DNA from: Oscheius dolichura
Taxonomy: Eukaryota; Nematoda; Chromadorea; Rhabditida; Rhabditidae
Reading direction: 5' to 3'
Assembly: GCA_932521035.1 (NCBI GenBank)
Contig: OW051493.1
Coordinates: 6,200,001 to 6,264,000, forward strand
DNA length: 64,000 nt
The notes under the pieces are model-generated. The model was given only the letters and a program-made list of their open reading frames with translations. It did not search any database and was not told the origin of the DNA. Positions 19,901 to 32,880 of the stretch are shown here, piece by piece. Every line of letters begins with the position of its first letter. Position 1 is the first letter of the stretch. The position numbers and the translations under genes were made by a program.

Positions 19901-22900
19901 GATGATTGATAAATGGTAACTTGAGCAATGTGAAATATTCTATGAAGAGCAACTGAAAAGGAAAATATACACCACTTTGAATCATGGAAAGATGTTGCCT
20001 TCATTATATAAATCAAAAAAGGAAAGAAATCGATCATTTACAATTGCGCAGTAATTGATTGACCTCAGCATTTGAGGGCCTTTAGATCCGTTAGTAATAT
20101 GCCCAATAATTACTAATGACTAGGTAACAATGGAGGGAAAAGGGCCACCAGCTCTATTACAATGACCCCATTGCAAAAAAGGCGTTGCAGTATGAGGGAG
20201 AGCACTTAACACACAAGACATATAAAAGACCAACCGTTATTATAAACCCGTTGAGCAATTTTTATCCACCAATTGCATGACCCATAAACCGGCAGCAGAG
20301 ATCTTTCTGAAATCAATTTTTCTGGTATATGTTTTTATAGTATAACCATTATGAAGTTGATATATAGAAAAGATGAATTTTTGAACAAAATCGATACTGA
20401 GAGAATCGCAAACAAACGGGACTTTTACAAAAGAGCAAGTATAAATATCAGCTATTACAAAGGCATTTTCTTTACTATATATGTAGTGGCTTTACAGATA
20501 CAGACTATACCATTGAACAAACTAGAATCGAGCAATGCTGTCTAGCAGCCTACTGCAACTCTTCCTCTAGATTCAGCCTTGAATTCTAAATCTGATTGCC
20601 ATTCATCATTTAGCATAAACCGGTTTTTGTGCGAGCGTTTGATATAACAGAAGAGCGAGAGAGGTGTCTGGTGCGGGAAAGAAAAAAAATCGGTGTTCGC
20701 AAGAGAACCGCCTAGAGCTGCGCTGGGGAAGATGACTCGTGATATAACCTAGTGTGTGAATGTGTAGCAGTTTGCTCTTTCCATATTTATCCTTCCAACT
20801 TTTGATTCTATCTATGCTTTCAATAACATAAATCATAAGAGGCAACTATGTATAGCGACCTGGATTTCTCATTACAAAAATCAATGGAGAGTGTCAACAG
20901 TTGTAAATTAGCAGCCATACGGCGCACAAAACGAAGAAAAAACTTTTGTTCTCTATATCAATCGAGATAGCGATACTACACTGAGCTGATTACTTTGGCA
21001 GTTGTTTTTTTGCGATTCAGAGCATAAAAGATCAATGAAAAAAAAGAAATTTTGGAAAACAGATGGTCGTGATGGCGTACGCTGCTGAAAAACGGGCGCC
21101 GTGTGGCGGCGATTAGACAAAGGCGCCACGGCGATATGCCGCAGACAGACAGACACGTGTTCCTATCCGGCGCCCTCCAGCAGACAACCACAGCCACATC
21201 ATAAACTGTTTGTCTACAACAAACGTTTTCAGAAGCAAATAGGAAAAGTCAGACGGTCGACTGATGACAGCCGGCTACAAAACAGTCAAGAGGCCGAGAG
21301 GGAAGCACATTCCCGGAGAAAATGATCGATAACTTATCAAATTGATTCTGGCGAAAAACAGATAAGCAGAGAGAGAAAAAGAATAAATTCTAAATTTGAC
21401 GGCAAGCGACTGAAGATGAGAGACCAGTGCGCCGGGAAGAACCGCGGCCGGAAATCATCAGAGTATTTTTATGAGAACGTGTGTGAATAGCCGGATCAAA
21501 AGGGCACCGGGGACAGACCCAGACAATAGACAATAAAGTACAGCTGACCCCGTGTCTGATGACTTCGAGGGCACACACATTCGAGATACCTCGTGTTGTC
21601 TCGGGGCACGAGGCCCCCTCCCCCGGACTACAATGCACTTTTCGCCAGAAATAATAAGAGACAGAAAAAAGACTGGCACCTGGTCGAGGGGTCGTCTCTG
21701 CCCGGGTGAAATGCGATGAAAGATAGAAAAGACGGCGAGAGAACACACACGCAACGCTCACGCTGTGCGGGGCCGGTGATAGACTAACTCTCACCTCCGT
21801 CTACCGAGGAAGCCCCTCTGATAAGAGGCCGTGTTAAAACGAACGGAGGGGGTACTGGAGACGGATTGCGAAAGAGGCCTCACCCCACCATGTTAGTCAC
21901 TGTACAGCCCCCTTTTATCTGGCTATTATAGTCTGAGAAAAGAGATCCAGAGGAGAGAAAACTGTGTTGTTTTAGAGCGTGGACGGCAAACAGCCAACTG
22001 AAGGAAATGAACTCGGGCAAAAAGTGCAAGATGCTCTCAGGAGGGACGACTGTAATGACGGCCGGGCTAATAAAGGCCGGGGACTAAGCCGGCTGGCGGA
22101 GATGAATCAGAACGAGGACGAGGCTGAAATGGAATGGACTTTGTCACCCTGACAGTCGGCCGTTAAACGGGAAAAGCATCATGACGAACGGGACCTGGTT
22201 CTGCATTAGAGCAGCGGGGCCAGCTGTCCCCTCGGTGTTAAGCAGGTGTCTGCTCTAATCCCCCTGGAGATTACGTCGCCCCTGAAAGGCTGCCGCTAAT
22301 TTAGAGACCAAATTTGGAGGCGATCTCCCTAGTAGGACAGGAAGAATGCCGGGAGGAAGGGACTATCCAGCCAGCGGGACAAAGAGCGCGCTTTTGACGT
22401 CATCGTGACGGAAGCATACAAGTGAGGGAAACTGGAATTGATAACAGCTTATCGAGGCTGGCTCTCCGTTTTTAGTAGGGGGGATACCTCGACAGGAGAC
22501 AGGGAAGAGGACGGCCCGACCCGTCCTGGGACAAAGACACCTTTCCCATGGAAAAGGGCAAATGACACATGAAGGGCAGTCTGGGTACTCTGTGAATCAA
22601 AGGACAGGTTCGGCTGGGAGAGGCCACCTTCAGATTCGTACTGTTGGAGGAGGCACCTTCAGCAGAAGATGCTCCCAGTGACATCTTTCAAAAATGAGAA
22701 AGTTCATTCACCGAAGAGGTCAAAGGGTCAAGTTCCCGTCCAGATCGCCGACCAGATGGGAGGATGTCCTTTGAGTGATTCCCTTTGGGGCACTCCTTCC
22801 CTTTGATTGTTGCTACCGTAATCCGTTTCATCTATTCCGGGTGCAGAAACTGACCTCCGACCGCAATCCGTACTTATCATTTGGTTGGCCCAGAATGGTC

Positions 22901-23494
22901 GATCACGCATTTGCCTTGGAGATGAGGGCGCCCTCTCTAATTATACATACACCAAACATTCCCCTCTTTTTTTTAATATCAGGGAGTCTTATCCGGGCAG
23001 ACGCTTCTAATCTCCTCGTCCTCCCTTCTCCATTTTTACTTTTTCACTGGGGATTAAAGTGGATGCAGATTGAGACGAATCTCCAGACTTGGAAAGAGAC
23101 GAGGCCGAGGAAGATGACCGAGGAATTCACACAGGAGTATCAATATTTCAAGATGACGCAGTTGATCGGAGTCCCTTGGATCCCATTTGTGTCTAGGCTG
23201 CTCTAAACTCTAAAGATCCCAGAGGCCATTGCAGTGGGATGTGCGCCTTTTCAGGGCCGAGGACAAGATGGATCTGACAAAATAGGAGATGACGATGGCA
23301 ACGGAAGCCTCGAAGAGAACGTCTGCCAGAGCAAGGTGGAGGACGGCTATCAGCAGTGCGGATGGCCGAAGTGGAGACAAGCAGCAGGATCCCCCAGAAG
23401 GTGGCTGACGTCATTGATACATGCCAACGTAGAGCTCGTAATAACGGGACTAATACGGTTACAGTCAACTTTAACAGTGTCTAACGAGTGTTGT
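19901..23494. other. Gene-poor region with an AT-to-GC composition switch near 20.6 kb
   Basis: No exon chain with recognisable domains on either strand. Up to about 20.6 kb the sequence is AT-rich like the housekeeping block; beyond it is GC-rich and contains several random-looking open frames up to 143 codons (for example 22775-23206, +). No tRNA, snRNA or inverted-repeat element was identified. It probably contains the ING3 promoter and distal regulatory DNA. Confidence 0.4.
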
Positions 23495-23836
23495 TTAGCA
23501 GTCGTCCCCCATGGGGAGGTCGCCCAGTTGCAGGGCTGAGATCATCTCGTCGAGGTGTTGCGAGGGCCCAACGTATCGCTTGGGACGGCTATCTGGGGAG
23601 GAGTAGCCTGTAAATAGGCGATTGGAGGGGTACGGTAGCCAGGACAAACCTCGGATATGGCAACGGACTTTGGTGTTCATCTGCTGGAGTTTGTCGATGC
23701 TGTCCCGGAGAGCGGAGAGATTGTTGATACGTTCCAAGACGAGGGAGGGAGCCAGTTCGCGCTGCTGGAGGAGGGGGTTCGAGCAGACGGAGGCGAGGAG
23801 GGAGCCGAGGAGGACGAGCAGAGGGAGCCAAGTCAT
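23495..23836 (-). CDS. Candidate secreted peptide/hormone precursor
   Basis: The frame starts MTWLPLLVLLGSLLASVCS, a clear signal peptide, then an amphipathic segment (SLVLERINNLSALRDSIDKL) and, near the C-terminus, a dibasic site in SRPKR followed by a 26-residue tail beginning YVGPSQHLDEMISALQ and ending MGDDC. The middle (about 23665-23605) may be a spliced intron (GT...TTACAG); removing it joins MNTK to GYSSPDSRPKR in frame. Length, signal peptide and KR site suit a neuropeptide or peptide hormone, but I cannot assign a family and the tail lacks an amidation glycine. A small secreted protein not processed at KR is the alternative. Confidence 0.5.
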   Translation of the reverse strand: MTWLPLLVLLGSLLASVCSNPLLQQRELAPSLVLERINNLSALRDSIDKLQQMNTKVRCHIRGLSWLPYPSNRLFTGYSSPDSRPKRYVGPSQHLDEMISALQLGDLPMGDDC

Positions 23837-26800
23837 TTCTGGAAGGGGACGGCTGTGGATGGAGGCGGATATGGAAAGATAGGGGCCGTGGGATGGGAGC
23901 CGGGGTAAAGATAGCTCGGGGAGGACTAATATAGGAGGCCAAGGGGCATTACCATAGACCGGGCCGGTCTGTTGTGGAGGAGGCTGCTCGGGGACAGAAG
24001 CGTCTCAGCTATAAATACGCCTCGTCAAAACAGAATCCCGCACAATTCCTTCGAAAAGTAACTCGAGTGGAAACGGGCTTCTCCCGCCTAGAATCTAGTA
24101 TTCTAATCTATGGCTTTTACGGGAATTTGTAACCAATGAACCACCCCTTTTTGGGAGGTAGCCCTTCTGACCCGGGGGAGGATGGCCATGGGTAAAGAGT
24201 TATTAGCTCAAAGAGCATTTCGGACAGACTGGTGGCTTCTGGATGAGGTGGGGCTAAAAGGGGGCAGGAAGAGGGAGAACTTTCTTCGAATGTGACTGGT
24301 CATTCCAGCTGGTCTCCCGTCACCTGCCCTAATTATTCATAGAAGTTGCAGGTGATCGACGAGGAAACGTTCAAGAATTGACTAGAGGATAAGAACAAGA
24401 GTAAAAAGACGGAGCCAAAACAAAAGGAGACGAGAAATTTATACCCGTCTGAGGCAAGTGATTGACGCGTGATGGGTGGTGGGGGCGACGGGGATCCAAA
24501 ATTGAAAGTCCTCGACTTCCAACGGTCAACTTCTCCCCCGGGGGCCGTTCTCACGACAATTGTGACGTGACCGTCGGATTACTTCTACCCCCAGCCATGG
24601 GTGGGGGTCCTCCTCATGAGATCATTTCCTGTGAATAACACGGCGTCAGGGGCTCATTCAGTTGGAAAACTTCCACCCACTTATAAGGGCGGAGGACACG
24701 CAGTACCAGAGAGGAAGGACAATTACTGGGGCCAACCCTAGGGGTGTCAAGTGCAGCCACTCCCACACGGATAGAGCATTCTATTATATCTTACGTTGCA
24801 AGGGCTGTTTTCGAGGAAACTGATACTCGGAATAGCCAAGAGGGATCAGGACAGCCGGCCCAGAGAACACACGGTGCCCGGCTAACTGACGGACACAAAT
24901 AACCGCGGGAATTCAACGGAGTTTAATCTAATCTGACGATTTCTCATAAACAATCGAGGCACTCCTAAACACTGGGAAAGGGACAAAGTGACGCAGGGAC
25001 GGCTCTCCGATTTCGCGGTGTCTTCGACGGGCGGATATCCCTCGAATGTCAAGGATATCCAGGCACTGTCCACGGCCTTTGGTCTTCCTCTTCTCTTCTT
25101 CGGGAGAGTATCGGGGCCACCAAGGCATTCTATCCCCTCTTCTTCTAGTTATCAACAGTAAAAAGATCTCCCAAATGCAAGGCCCATTTACGGGGCCGTA
25201 CGCAGATTTACGTCGACGGCCACGCCGCGAATAGGTAATTTTCAAAAGACCATTCTGTTTTTCTTTAACTTTTGAGCTGTTTTCCAAGGTTTTTAGAAAA
25301 TAAAAAGTCGGAAATGGTTGCCGTGTGGAGACGCCCACTATTAACGAGGTCACAATCTTCTGGATCCTCTCTAATAAGCTTTGGATGAGAGTCGACAGTC
25401 GGCGTCTCTTACAGTCCTCCTCGAAAAGAAGCAGGACACCTCTCCGTGGCCGTCTTCCCTTTGTTCCATATCTCGTCTTGAGTAGTTTTTGCATTGGTCG
25501 CACACCACTTCCTCCCGGTAGCTCGACCCAATTATGCCAGCTTTTTATGACCGGGCCAATCCAATCCCCGAGAACATCTCCCATTGAACTTCTTCCCTAG
25601 TTCGGTTACCCTTCCTTCCCATCTAACCTCGATCTCTGTCTCTCATCAACTAGTTTTTTCCTCGGTTGGCTTCCACTTTGCGCAGTCCGTGTTGGCGCCA
25701 AATTCAAACGCGGCGTGGTCGGCGGCGACATGAAAGACGACGAGGATCGAGCCTCCGTCCGTCGACCTGATCAATAGCCACGCCTCGGACAGTCCCGGAG
25801 CACAATTGGGTGTCCTCGTCGCCGTCCCCCCTTAATCTCCAGTTTTTCGCTGTTAAATGCCCCCCGGCAGAGTGTGAGAAAACAAACTTTGCCTCCAGGT
25901 CCCGTCTAGATAAGGGCCGTCCTCTCGTTCACCGTTCCTATTTCTTTTCCAATGCTTTCCCACTTCTCGTCTCTTCCGGGGTATCCTCTCTCCCTGTTCT
26001 CCTCAAATTGAGCCCCACATCTGCCGTCCATGTCACATGTGGAATTCGACTCGACCAGGTTTTTCGCATCCGCGCCACACGCTGATAACGAGCGCGTACC
26101 CTACGCTTTTCTTGAGTCTGTCCTCCCCGGCCACGCCTCGTTTGTCCGCCACCATCATCCCGAAAATTTACGACCAAATTTGTGCATACGTTCCCAGCCA
26201 TTTTCCTGACTTTCTGGGGCCGTGTTTTATGGGTGTTGTACAGGGGGATGGGCAGCGGAAATGCCCCGGCCGAGGGGAGTCCCTGGCCGATAAGGCCGGC
26301 CCATTGTCCCAGTGCGATAACCTGAGATGAAACAGGCTACCATCCATCACGGGAACAGTTGTAAATGATCATCGGGCCGGCTGTATGCCCCCCCCCCTTC
26401 GGTGTCCTTCCCACCAGCCAGCTGGTCCACATGGCTTTTGTTTTCCTCCCCCGATCCCCCTTCTCTGGGCCTGTAATTAGATGCCGAAACTATTTAAAAG
26501 AACGAAGCACTACTGTCGAGGAGAGTGAATGACCGTCGCAGCCAGGTATTTGTCTCACGGTCATGTCAAATGTCAACTACCCCCGTCGGTGCCTTTGATG
26601 GCGTTGCAGGGGGCGCTCGCCAAGGACCGCTCCACCGGCCACAAACATGGCAAAAGTAGCTGTAACAGTCACTTCTCCCCGTCAATGGGGCCGTTGTCTC
26701 TTCGGAGGGTAGGGGAACAATGTGGTCAATGGCTTCGCGTCCTTTTCCCCGGAAGCCACGGCTTTGACCTCCCAGAGTCGGCTTGTGGGACAGTCTAATC

Positions 26801-27135
26801 CGGGAACATCTGTCCTCCGTCGAAGTCGAGTGTCTCCCATTATCTGTTTGATTTGTATTTGTTCTGCACTCCGGCGACCCGTGTCATCTACGTAATATCG
26901 GGCCCGCTACTTGAATTCCTCCGTCTACTATGCGATCTGTGCAGCCAGTTCCAGCTCATTAGAGGGCCAGCCCCTGTTTACCGTCTTGTTCGAATATGAG
27001 CCGACCCCATCGGGGTGCCCCTTGGTCTTCTTTATTGCGCAACTTGCGCAATTAGAGCTCACAACAGGCCGACCCATCTCATCGATTTTATCCTCAATCC
27101 TTTTTTTACTCTAAAATATCATATACCGTATTCAG
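23837..27135. other. GC-rich gene-poor region
   Basis: No supported gene. The longest frame (24928-25584, minus, 218 codons) has no recognisable domain, is Arg-rich in a way typical of antisense GC-rich DNA and has no typical start. It likely holds promoter and enhancer DNA for the peptide gene (left) and the coiled-coil gene (right). Confidence 0.4.
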
Positions 27136-28637
27136 ATGACTTCCAAGAAGCCCGGTTTCTTCGCGGGTCTGTTCGGCAGAAAGAAGGGCTACAAGGAGAG
27201 CGACCCCTCGGAATCCGTAAGGCCCTCCACCTAATCTTGTAAAGGGGATGTTTCAGAATCGAGACTCCACTTTCTACAGAACCCAGTCCGTCCGGGGATC
27301 CAGCCGACACCAGAGGGCGTCCCGGTACCACGAGGACCCGCACTCCCCCGAGTACCCCAACCCCTACCACGGGAATGTCAAGCCCCGGATGCATCCGAAA
27401 GGGCCCCAGAGCTGTCCTGGAGGGTCAATCGCTTGTATTCTATTCACATCCCAACTTTTAGATATAAGGAGGAGCCCTACCACTACGACGAGTCTTTTGA
27501 TGAGAACCGAACAGTTTACCAGGGACGGGGACACGCCAGACACGATAAGTTCGGCAACAGAAGGTAATATCATTGCTTGATCAATTAAAAGGGAATTGTA
27601 GATCGGCCAGGGACACCTCCGAGTACGGCAGCGGGGACCCGTCCCCCATCGCCAACTTCGCCCACCACCGCCACAACTACACGGCCTCCGTGGCCGACGA
27701 CTCCGACCCGGACGACTATGACAAATACGTTTGTTTTCACCCCTTTCTCCGGCAGGAATAATTTAGACAAGGGAATCAGACATGGCGAAGGAGTACGAGA
27801 GGATGAAGCACCGGTTAGAATACGTCAGCCAGCGGCACATGTACTACAAGACGCAGTGTCGGCAGCTGAAGAGCAACAAGGAGGAGACCGAGAGGGCCTT
27901 CAACGACCGCGTCAAGTCATTGAAGGCGGAGAACAAGGAACTACGGGAATCCAACGGCAAACTGAAGGCCCAAATTAGCCAGATGACGGCCGACTTCAAC
28001 CAGACCACCTACCATCCCCAGGTATGGCTATCCTCTCCTCTCACATCCTCCCCTTCCAGCAGTCCTACTTCCCGACCCCTTCCATGTTCGCCGGCCCCTT
28101 CAGCCAGCCACCCTACCGTCCTCCCCATTTCAACGCCCTCGGGATGCCAATGTCTGCCACCATGGTCACGTCGACGGTTACCCCGGGAACCAGCTCAAAC
28201 ATGGAATCATCCACGGGGGCCGGGGAGGCCCTCGTCCTGCCAGGGGACATGTCCTTCCGCCCTACCAGTGCCCAGTTCGACTCATCTTTCAGTACTCATC
28301 AGGAGGAGGACGTCAGTTTCTGAAGAAGACAGTAGTCTAAAGCCGGCGTTTCAGGAGGACGACATCAAGGACTTCTCATCGCGGGAACATGACACTCTCG
28401 AGCATCCCAGGGGCGATGTGAGCTCGTCCAGCCTCGGCATCGTTAGACACCACGAAGTACACCTCGTCCGACAGGTACTACCCCTTTCTGATCACAGCCA
28501 CCCTCCATTTTCAGTGCAATGACTCCCATGCCAGCAGCGGTACCATGGTGGCCGACTCGCCGTCGCCCTGCCCGCCGATGAAGTCTGGAAGCGGCTCGAT
28601 CATGAGAAGGACGGCCAGCGACGGAGTGCTCAACTGA
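27136..28637 (+). CDS. Unrecognised coiled-coil protein with disordered, Ser-rich flanks
   Basis: The ATG at 27136 lies directly behind TTCAG, as for a trans-spliced or 5'-UTR-spliced start. Exons join in frame across short introns: basic N-terminus MTSKKPGFFAGLFGRKKG; a Tyr/His/Arg/Pro-rich disordered part (RASRYHEDPHSPEYPNPYHG); about 75 residues of coiled coil (from MAKEYERMKHRLEYVSQRH through LKAENKELRESNGKLKAQIS); a Pro/Ser/Thr-rich segment; and a C-terminal Ser-rich part ending MRRTASDGVLN, where RRTAS is a PKA/AGC-type phosphorylation site. About 430 residues. One intron near 28309-28350 is inferred because the frame otherwise stops. I do not recognise the protein. It lies among neuronal genes, which only hints at a role. 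Codons strongly GC-ending. Confidence 0.65.
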
Positions 28638-29431
28638 CCCCCTATCTAATAGGCACTAATTCTGCTAATTCCCCGTATTTTCTGTCAATCTCTGTTGACC
28701 CCCTTTTCTCCTGGAAATGAACAGTTTTGTGTGTGGCTGTCTGTCTCGCCTCGGGGGGACAGGAGAGAGTGGCACCTGTGGCCAGCCGGATACGGTAATT
28801 GACACCTAGGTTGGGGTCATTGTTCCCCGCTAAATACACAGCTGCGTATTCTGCCTCAGTTACGAATATTTGTTCGACACCGGAGGATTGTTTTGAGGGC
28901 TAATAGCCGACTCGTTGACAGGCTCGCCATCGATTTCTTGGCTTTCCTCATCAGAAATCATCTAATTATCACTGATACCGTCGATTTTCCGCATGGTTGC
29001 CAGATAGATCACACCCTTTTTCACTTTTCACTACCCTGCCCCCTTCCAGATCAAAAATCTCCGTCCAATTTGGCATCTCCAGGGGCTGCCATCATCCCAG
29101 CCCAATCGAATCGCCTTCATCTGATTCCAGTGAATAATTGTCTCCGTTACAGGTCCCCGCCTGTTTGTTCGATGTCTCTTGCGCTACTAATCCCCCTTTG
29201 AGCAATCGTCGGTCAGGACTCTTCCCCCTCCCCTGTCTCTGACTGTCTGTCCCTTTCAAAGTATATTTTTTGGCCGGGGCCAGGTGTGATAGGTCAGGTT
29301 ACAATTCTCTCCTAATTATCCGGTTGGCCGACTGTCAATAGCCGGCTCCAGAAGCACCTACTAGACCATGGGAAAGAGCCTCTCCTCCCGGCCGCCCTCC
29401 CCCGCCTCCCCGGTTATCCTCCCGGTTTTAG
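28638..29431. other. Intergenic, upstream of the nicotinic receptor gene
   Basis: No coding exon supported. It contains the 3' end of the coiled-coil gene and presumably the promoter of the receptor gene. Nothing else distinct was seen. Confidence 0.4.
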
Positions 29432-31222
29432 ATGTTGATACGACTGTCGTTGCTCATCTTCTTCCACTTTCTCCTGATCAGGGGCAGTGAGGACGAGTAC
29501 CGACTGATCCAGGACCTCCGCCAGAACTACGACCCGGTCGAGAGGCCCGTCCGATACCACTTCGACCCGATAAATGTCAATCTGAGGATCATTCTACAGC
29601 AATTGGTGGACGTGGTGAGTCGGGATGGATGCCGGCCGAGTGGATTGAATATAGGATGAGAAGAATCAGGTACTGACCCTGGTGGTCTGGACCCAATCCA
29701 CGTGGAATGACTACAAGATGAGATGGGATCCCCTGGAGTACGGTAACATCACGAGTGTCCAGCTGCCGAACAACTTCCTCTGGAAGCCGGACATCCTCCT
29801 CTTCAACAGGTAAGCCCTGCCCACCGCGAGACACGGCCGACAGTGCCGACGAGCATTTCGACGCCTCCTTCCCAGTGAATTTTGTGGTCCAGCACAACGG
29901 GGACGTCCTCCTGGCCCCGCCGGGCATCGTTAAGATCAGCTGTGAACTGACGATGACCTGGTTCCCCTTCGACGAGCAGATCTGCCACTTGAAGGTGAAT
30001 TCTGAATTCAATGGGGTGAATGGCCATTCAGTACGGTTCGTGGACCTACAACGGCCACAAGCTGGACCTGGACATCGACGACAGCGGTCTGTCGGAGGAA
30101 AACAAGATGGACCTCCAGTATTACATTCCCAACGGGGAATTCGAACTCCTTTGTAACCGTACTCCTTGCCAGAAATGGGGACAAGTTCAGCAACCCCGGC
30201 GGAAAGGGTGGCGACCGAATTCAAGGGCGACAAGTACGTGGAGCTGTACTTCAGGATGCATCTGAAGAGGAAGACCCTCTACTACGGGCTCAACTGGATA
30301 ATTCCCTCCATTCTCATCTCCCTCAGCAATGTCATGGGATTCACCATGCCGCCGGAATGCGGGGAGAAGATAACTCTCCGTTAGTTTGACAGAGACAGTC
30401 GACTTGCCCCCTTATAGAGATTACGAACCTCCTCTCGGTGACTGTCTTCTTGGGAATGGTCTCCGAGGTGACGCCCCCGACCTCCGAGAGTATCCCCATC
30501 ATTGGTTAGTCAAAAACAATAAAATATCAACTGTTTTCAGCTGCGTTCTTTTCCCTCTCGATGCTCATCCTTGGCTGCTCTATAATTGCCACAATTGTTA
30601 TTATCAACGTCTACTTCCGTTCGCCTAAAATGCATAAAATGTCCAAATGGGTAGGCTTCAAACATCATTGTCAATGACGTCAAAAATAGACCCGATTCAT
30701 TTTCCTCGAATTTCTTCCGTGGTTACTATTGATGCAGAGACCTGGAAAGGTGTTTACCCGACCAAAAAGCCCCAAAAGTGAGCAGAGCAACAGTGAATCG
30801 GTATCAAATAATCGAAGTATTGCCGAGAAACCGTATATTCAGAGTATGTCACCAAAAGTTATTGCAAGGATAGATGAAGAGACCGAAGCGCTTCTCCACA
30901 ATGGCAATCCACAATTCCGACCAAAATTAGTTGAAGGAGCGGAAATTTTTGCCGTCTATACTCCTTTAGAATCCGGTATACGAGACGTAGTTGGTATTCT
31001 TCACTCAATGAAGGTAACCTCCATTTTCTGTAAGATGATATTTTTCTTCAGGAAAAAATGGATGAGAACGATAATGAAGACGAATTGCAATCGGACTGGA
31101 GATACATGGCGATGGTTATTGATAGATTGTGTCTTTTCGTTTTTACCCTTCTTATTATCGGTACTACGTTGATGGTTTTCCTCTGTACACCGAAGATTTT
31201 CAATTATCCCACATTTTGGTGA
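29432..31222 (+). CDS. Nicotinic acetylcholine receptor subunit, non-alpha type
   Basis: Signal peptide MLIRLSLLIFFHFLLIRGSE, then a ligand-gated ion channel extracellular domain: VDEKNQVLTLVVW, loop-A region FLWKPDILLFN, and the Cys loop CELTMTWFPFDEQIC with exactly 13 residues between cysteines. Loop C, after splicing out a 38-nt intron, reads GEFELLSTPAERVATEF and has no vicinal Cys pair, so this is a non-alpha subunit. M1 is near LNWIIPSILISLSNVMGF; M2 is GEKITLQITNLLSVTVFLGM, with Glu before M2 as in cation channels; M3 near AAFFSLSMLILGCSIIATIV; a long Ser/Lys cytoplasmic loop; and M4 near LCLFVFTLLIIGTTLMVFL. Such subunits join alpha subunits in excitatory receptors on muscle or neurons. 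Exons up to M3 use G/C-ending codons; the cytoplasmic loop and M4 (from about 30730) use A/T-ending codons. It converges on the kinase gene. Confidence 0.9.
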
Positions 31223-31456
31223 ATATGATCTCAAACTGCCAATCTTGCCTGCTAGCAGTTTTATGAATGAATTTTTCCTTTGATAGTACTTCTATATCAA
31301 TTAAAAGCTTGGGAAATAATTTTACTGCATATAAAAAGTCAACAACTTCAGCAGTTAATATACAAGATGAAGGGAGAAAAAAAAAGAATTTGCATCAAAT
31401 CTATATACAAGGAAAAAAAAGTCTACGTAGTACTAAAATAAATATATAAAAACCTA

Positions 31457-32880
31457 TCAGAAACCATCATCCCATCCAGAGAAATCATCCGGAGGCATAT
31501 CCAGGTCAGAAGGGTACATGTCGAAGTTAGTCGCATCTGCAGGATCTGCTATCTGAAAGTTTTATTATGAATACATAAGGGTATCTCACATGAGGAATGT
31601 GAGGCGCTGCCATAGTGCGATAACGCAGTTGTTCAAAGTTGAAACCAGTAAACCATCGATGTCTTCGGATGTTGTTGTGTCCATAACCCGCACCAAGTCT
31701 TTCTTCAGGCGCGTTACGACAAAGACATTTTACCATGGAGGTGGCAGTTTTTCCCATCCATCTGACAAATAAGTGAATAGTTAAAAGTTAATAGCTAGAA
31801 CCTATTAGGAATATCCAGCATATCGATTCCTTGGAGGATTAAATTATATGTCTTCCTGACATCATTGGACTGGAATGGTGGCCTGCCATTCATTAGCTCA
31901 CATATATATATTCCAAGCGCCCACAAATCTGCCGTTTGATCGTGGCCTTTGTTGAGAATAAGTTCGGGAGAGACATATTCCGGAGTGCCGCAGAATGTAT
32001 AGGTTTTCTGGCCTGGTTGAAGCTTTTTCGCAAAACCAAAGTCAACCTAAAATATTAGTAGCAAACATTCAATCGGACTAACCAGCTTCAGGTAGCCGTT
32101 TTCGGTAAGTAGGCAGTTTTCCGGCTTGAGGTCACGGTAGACTATATTATTCTTGTGTAGATATTCCAATCCTTCCAGCACGCAAGCAACATAGAACCGA
32201 CTAATATAGTCATCGAAGTGACCTAAATTACAAACACAAACATGATCATACTAGAACGAGTGAACGGGAACGAGAAAAATTCCGGTATATGGCAACGAAT
32301 GTTTTGATGTCTTTATGCACACCTTTATTTCTGAGCCTTGTCCACAGATCGCCTCCAAGACATACTTCAAGTAATAAATATACATATTTAGTGTCTCGGA
32401 AGGTTTTGAAAAGTCTAGAACTAATATATTTACGAAAAAAAAATTACTTACTTTATAATCCAATCAGAATTTGCCTCCAATAAAATATTTCTTTCAGCAA
32501 AAATATGTTCCTGTTGCTTCATTTCAACTAAGAATATTGTAAGATCTGTAATAAACTGGTACCTATGTGTTTCTTCTTCATAGCCTTGAGTGCAAATGTT
32601 GTGCTTCTATCATTATGTAAACAGACTAATTCTACACGTCCGAAGGCTCCAACACCAATAGTTGCAATTTTATCGAAGGACCCCTCCGTCATCCTGAACA
32701 TAATTGCTACTTTCTATGAAATAAATGTGAAGAAGCAATGTAAAACCAGAAGCACATCGAAAAATGTCGGAAATGCAAAGGCTGAAATTTTAGAAGAAAC
32801 ATGACGCGGAAGTTCCTTTACTGCCGCGAAATATCGCCGTCAAAAACCTTTCCCTTGTTCTGTTGTCTTTTCAATTCCAT
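31457..32880 (-). CDS. cGMP-dependent-type protein kinase, catalytic part only visible
   Basis: The exons encode a complete AGC kinase. Motifs in order: [15 protein letters not shown] (Gly loop), [10 protein letters not shown] (catalytic Lys), [11 protein letters not shown] (catalytic loop), [24 protein letters not shown] (activation loop with Thr), [19 protein letters not shown], and an AGC C-tail ending [16 protein letters not shown], which is the PKG ending. cGMP-dependent kinases (worm egl-4/pkg-2, fly for, vertebrate PRKG) carry two cyclic-nucleotide domains before the kinase. None was found in the next 2 kb upstream. The start at 32880 ([20 protein letters not shown]) is a guess that splices in frame to MTEGSFDK; an acceptor-like AAATAG lies just before it, so upstream exons further away are possible. 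AT-rich codons. Confidence 0.82.

Noticed and set aside
22775-23206. 143-codon open frame on the plus strand
   Set aside because: No recognisable domain, no typical start context, composition unlike the supported genes.
24928-25584. 218-codon open frame on the minus strand
   Set aside because: Arg-rich, no domain, no signal or splice context; a long frame is expected by chance in GC-rich DNA with low stop density.
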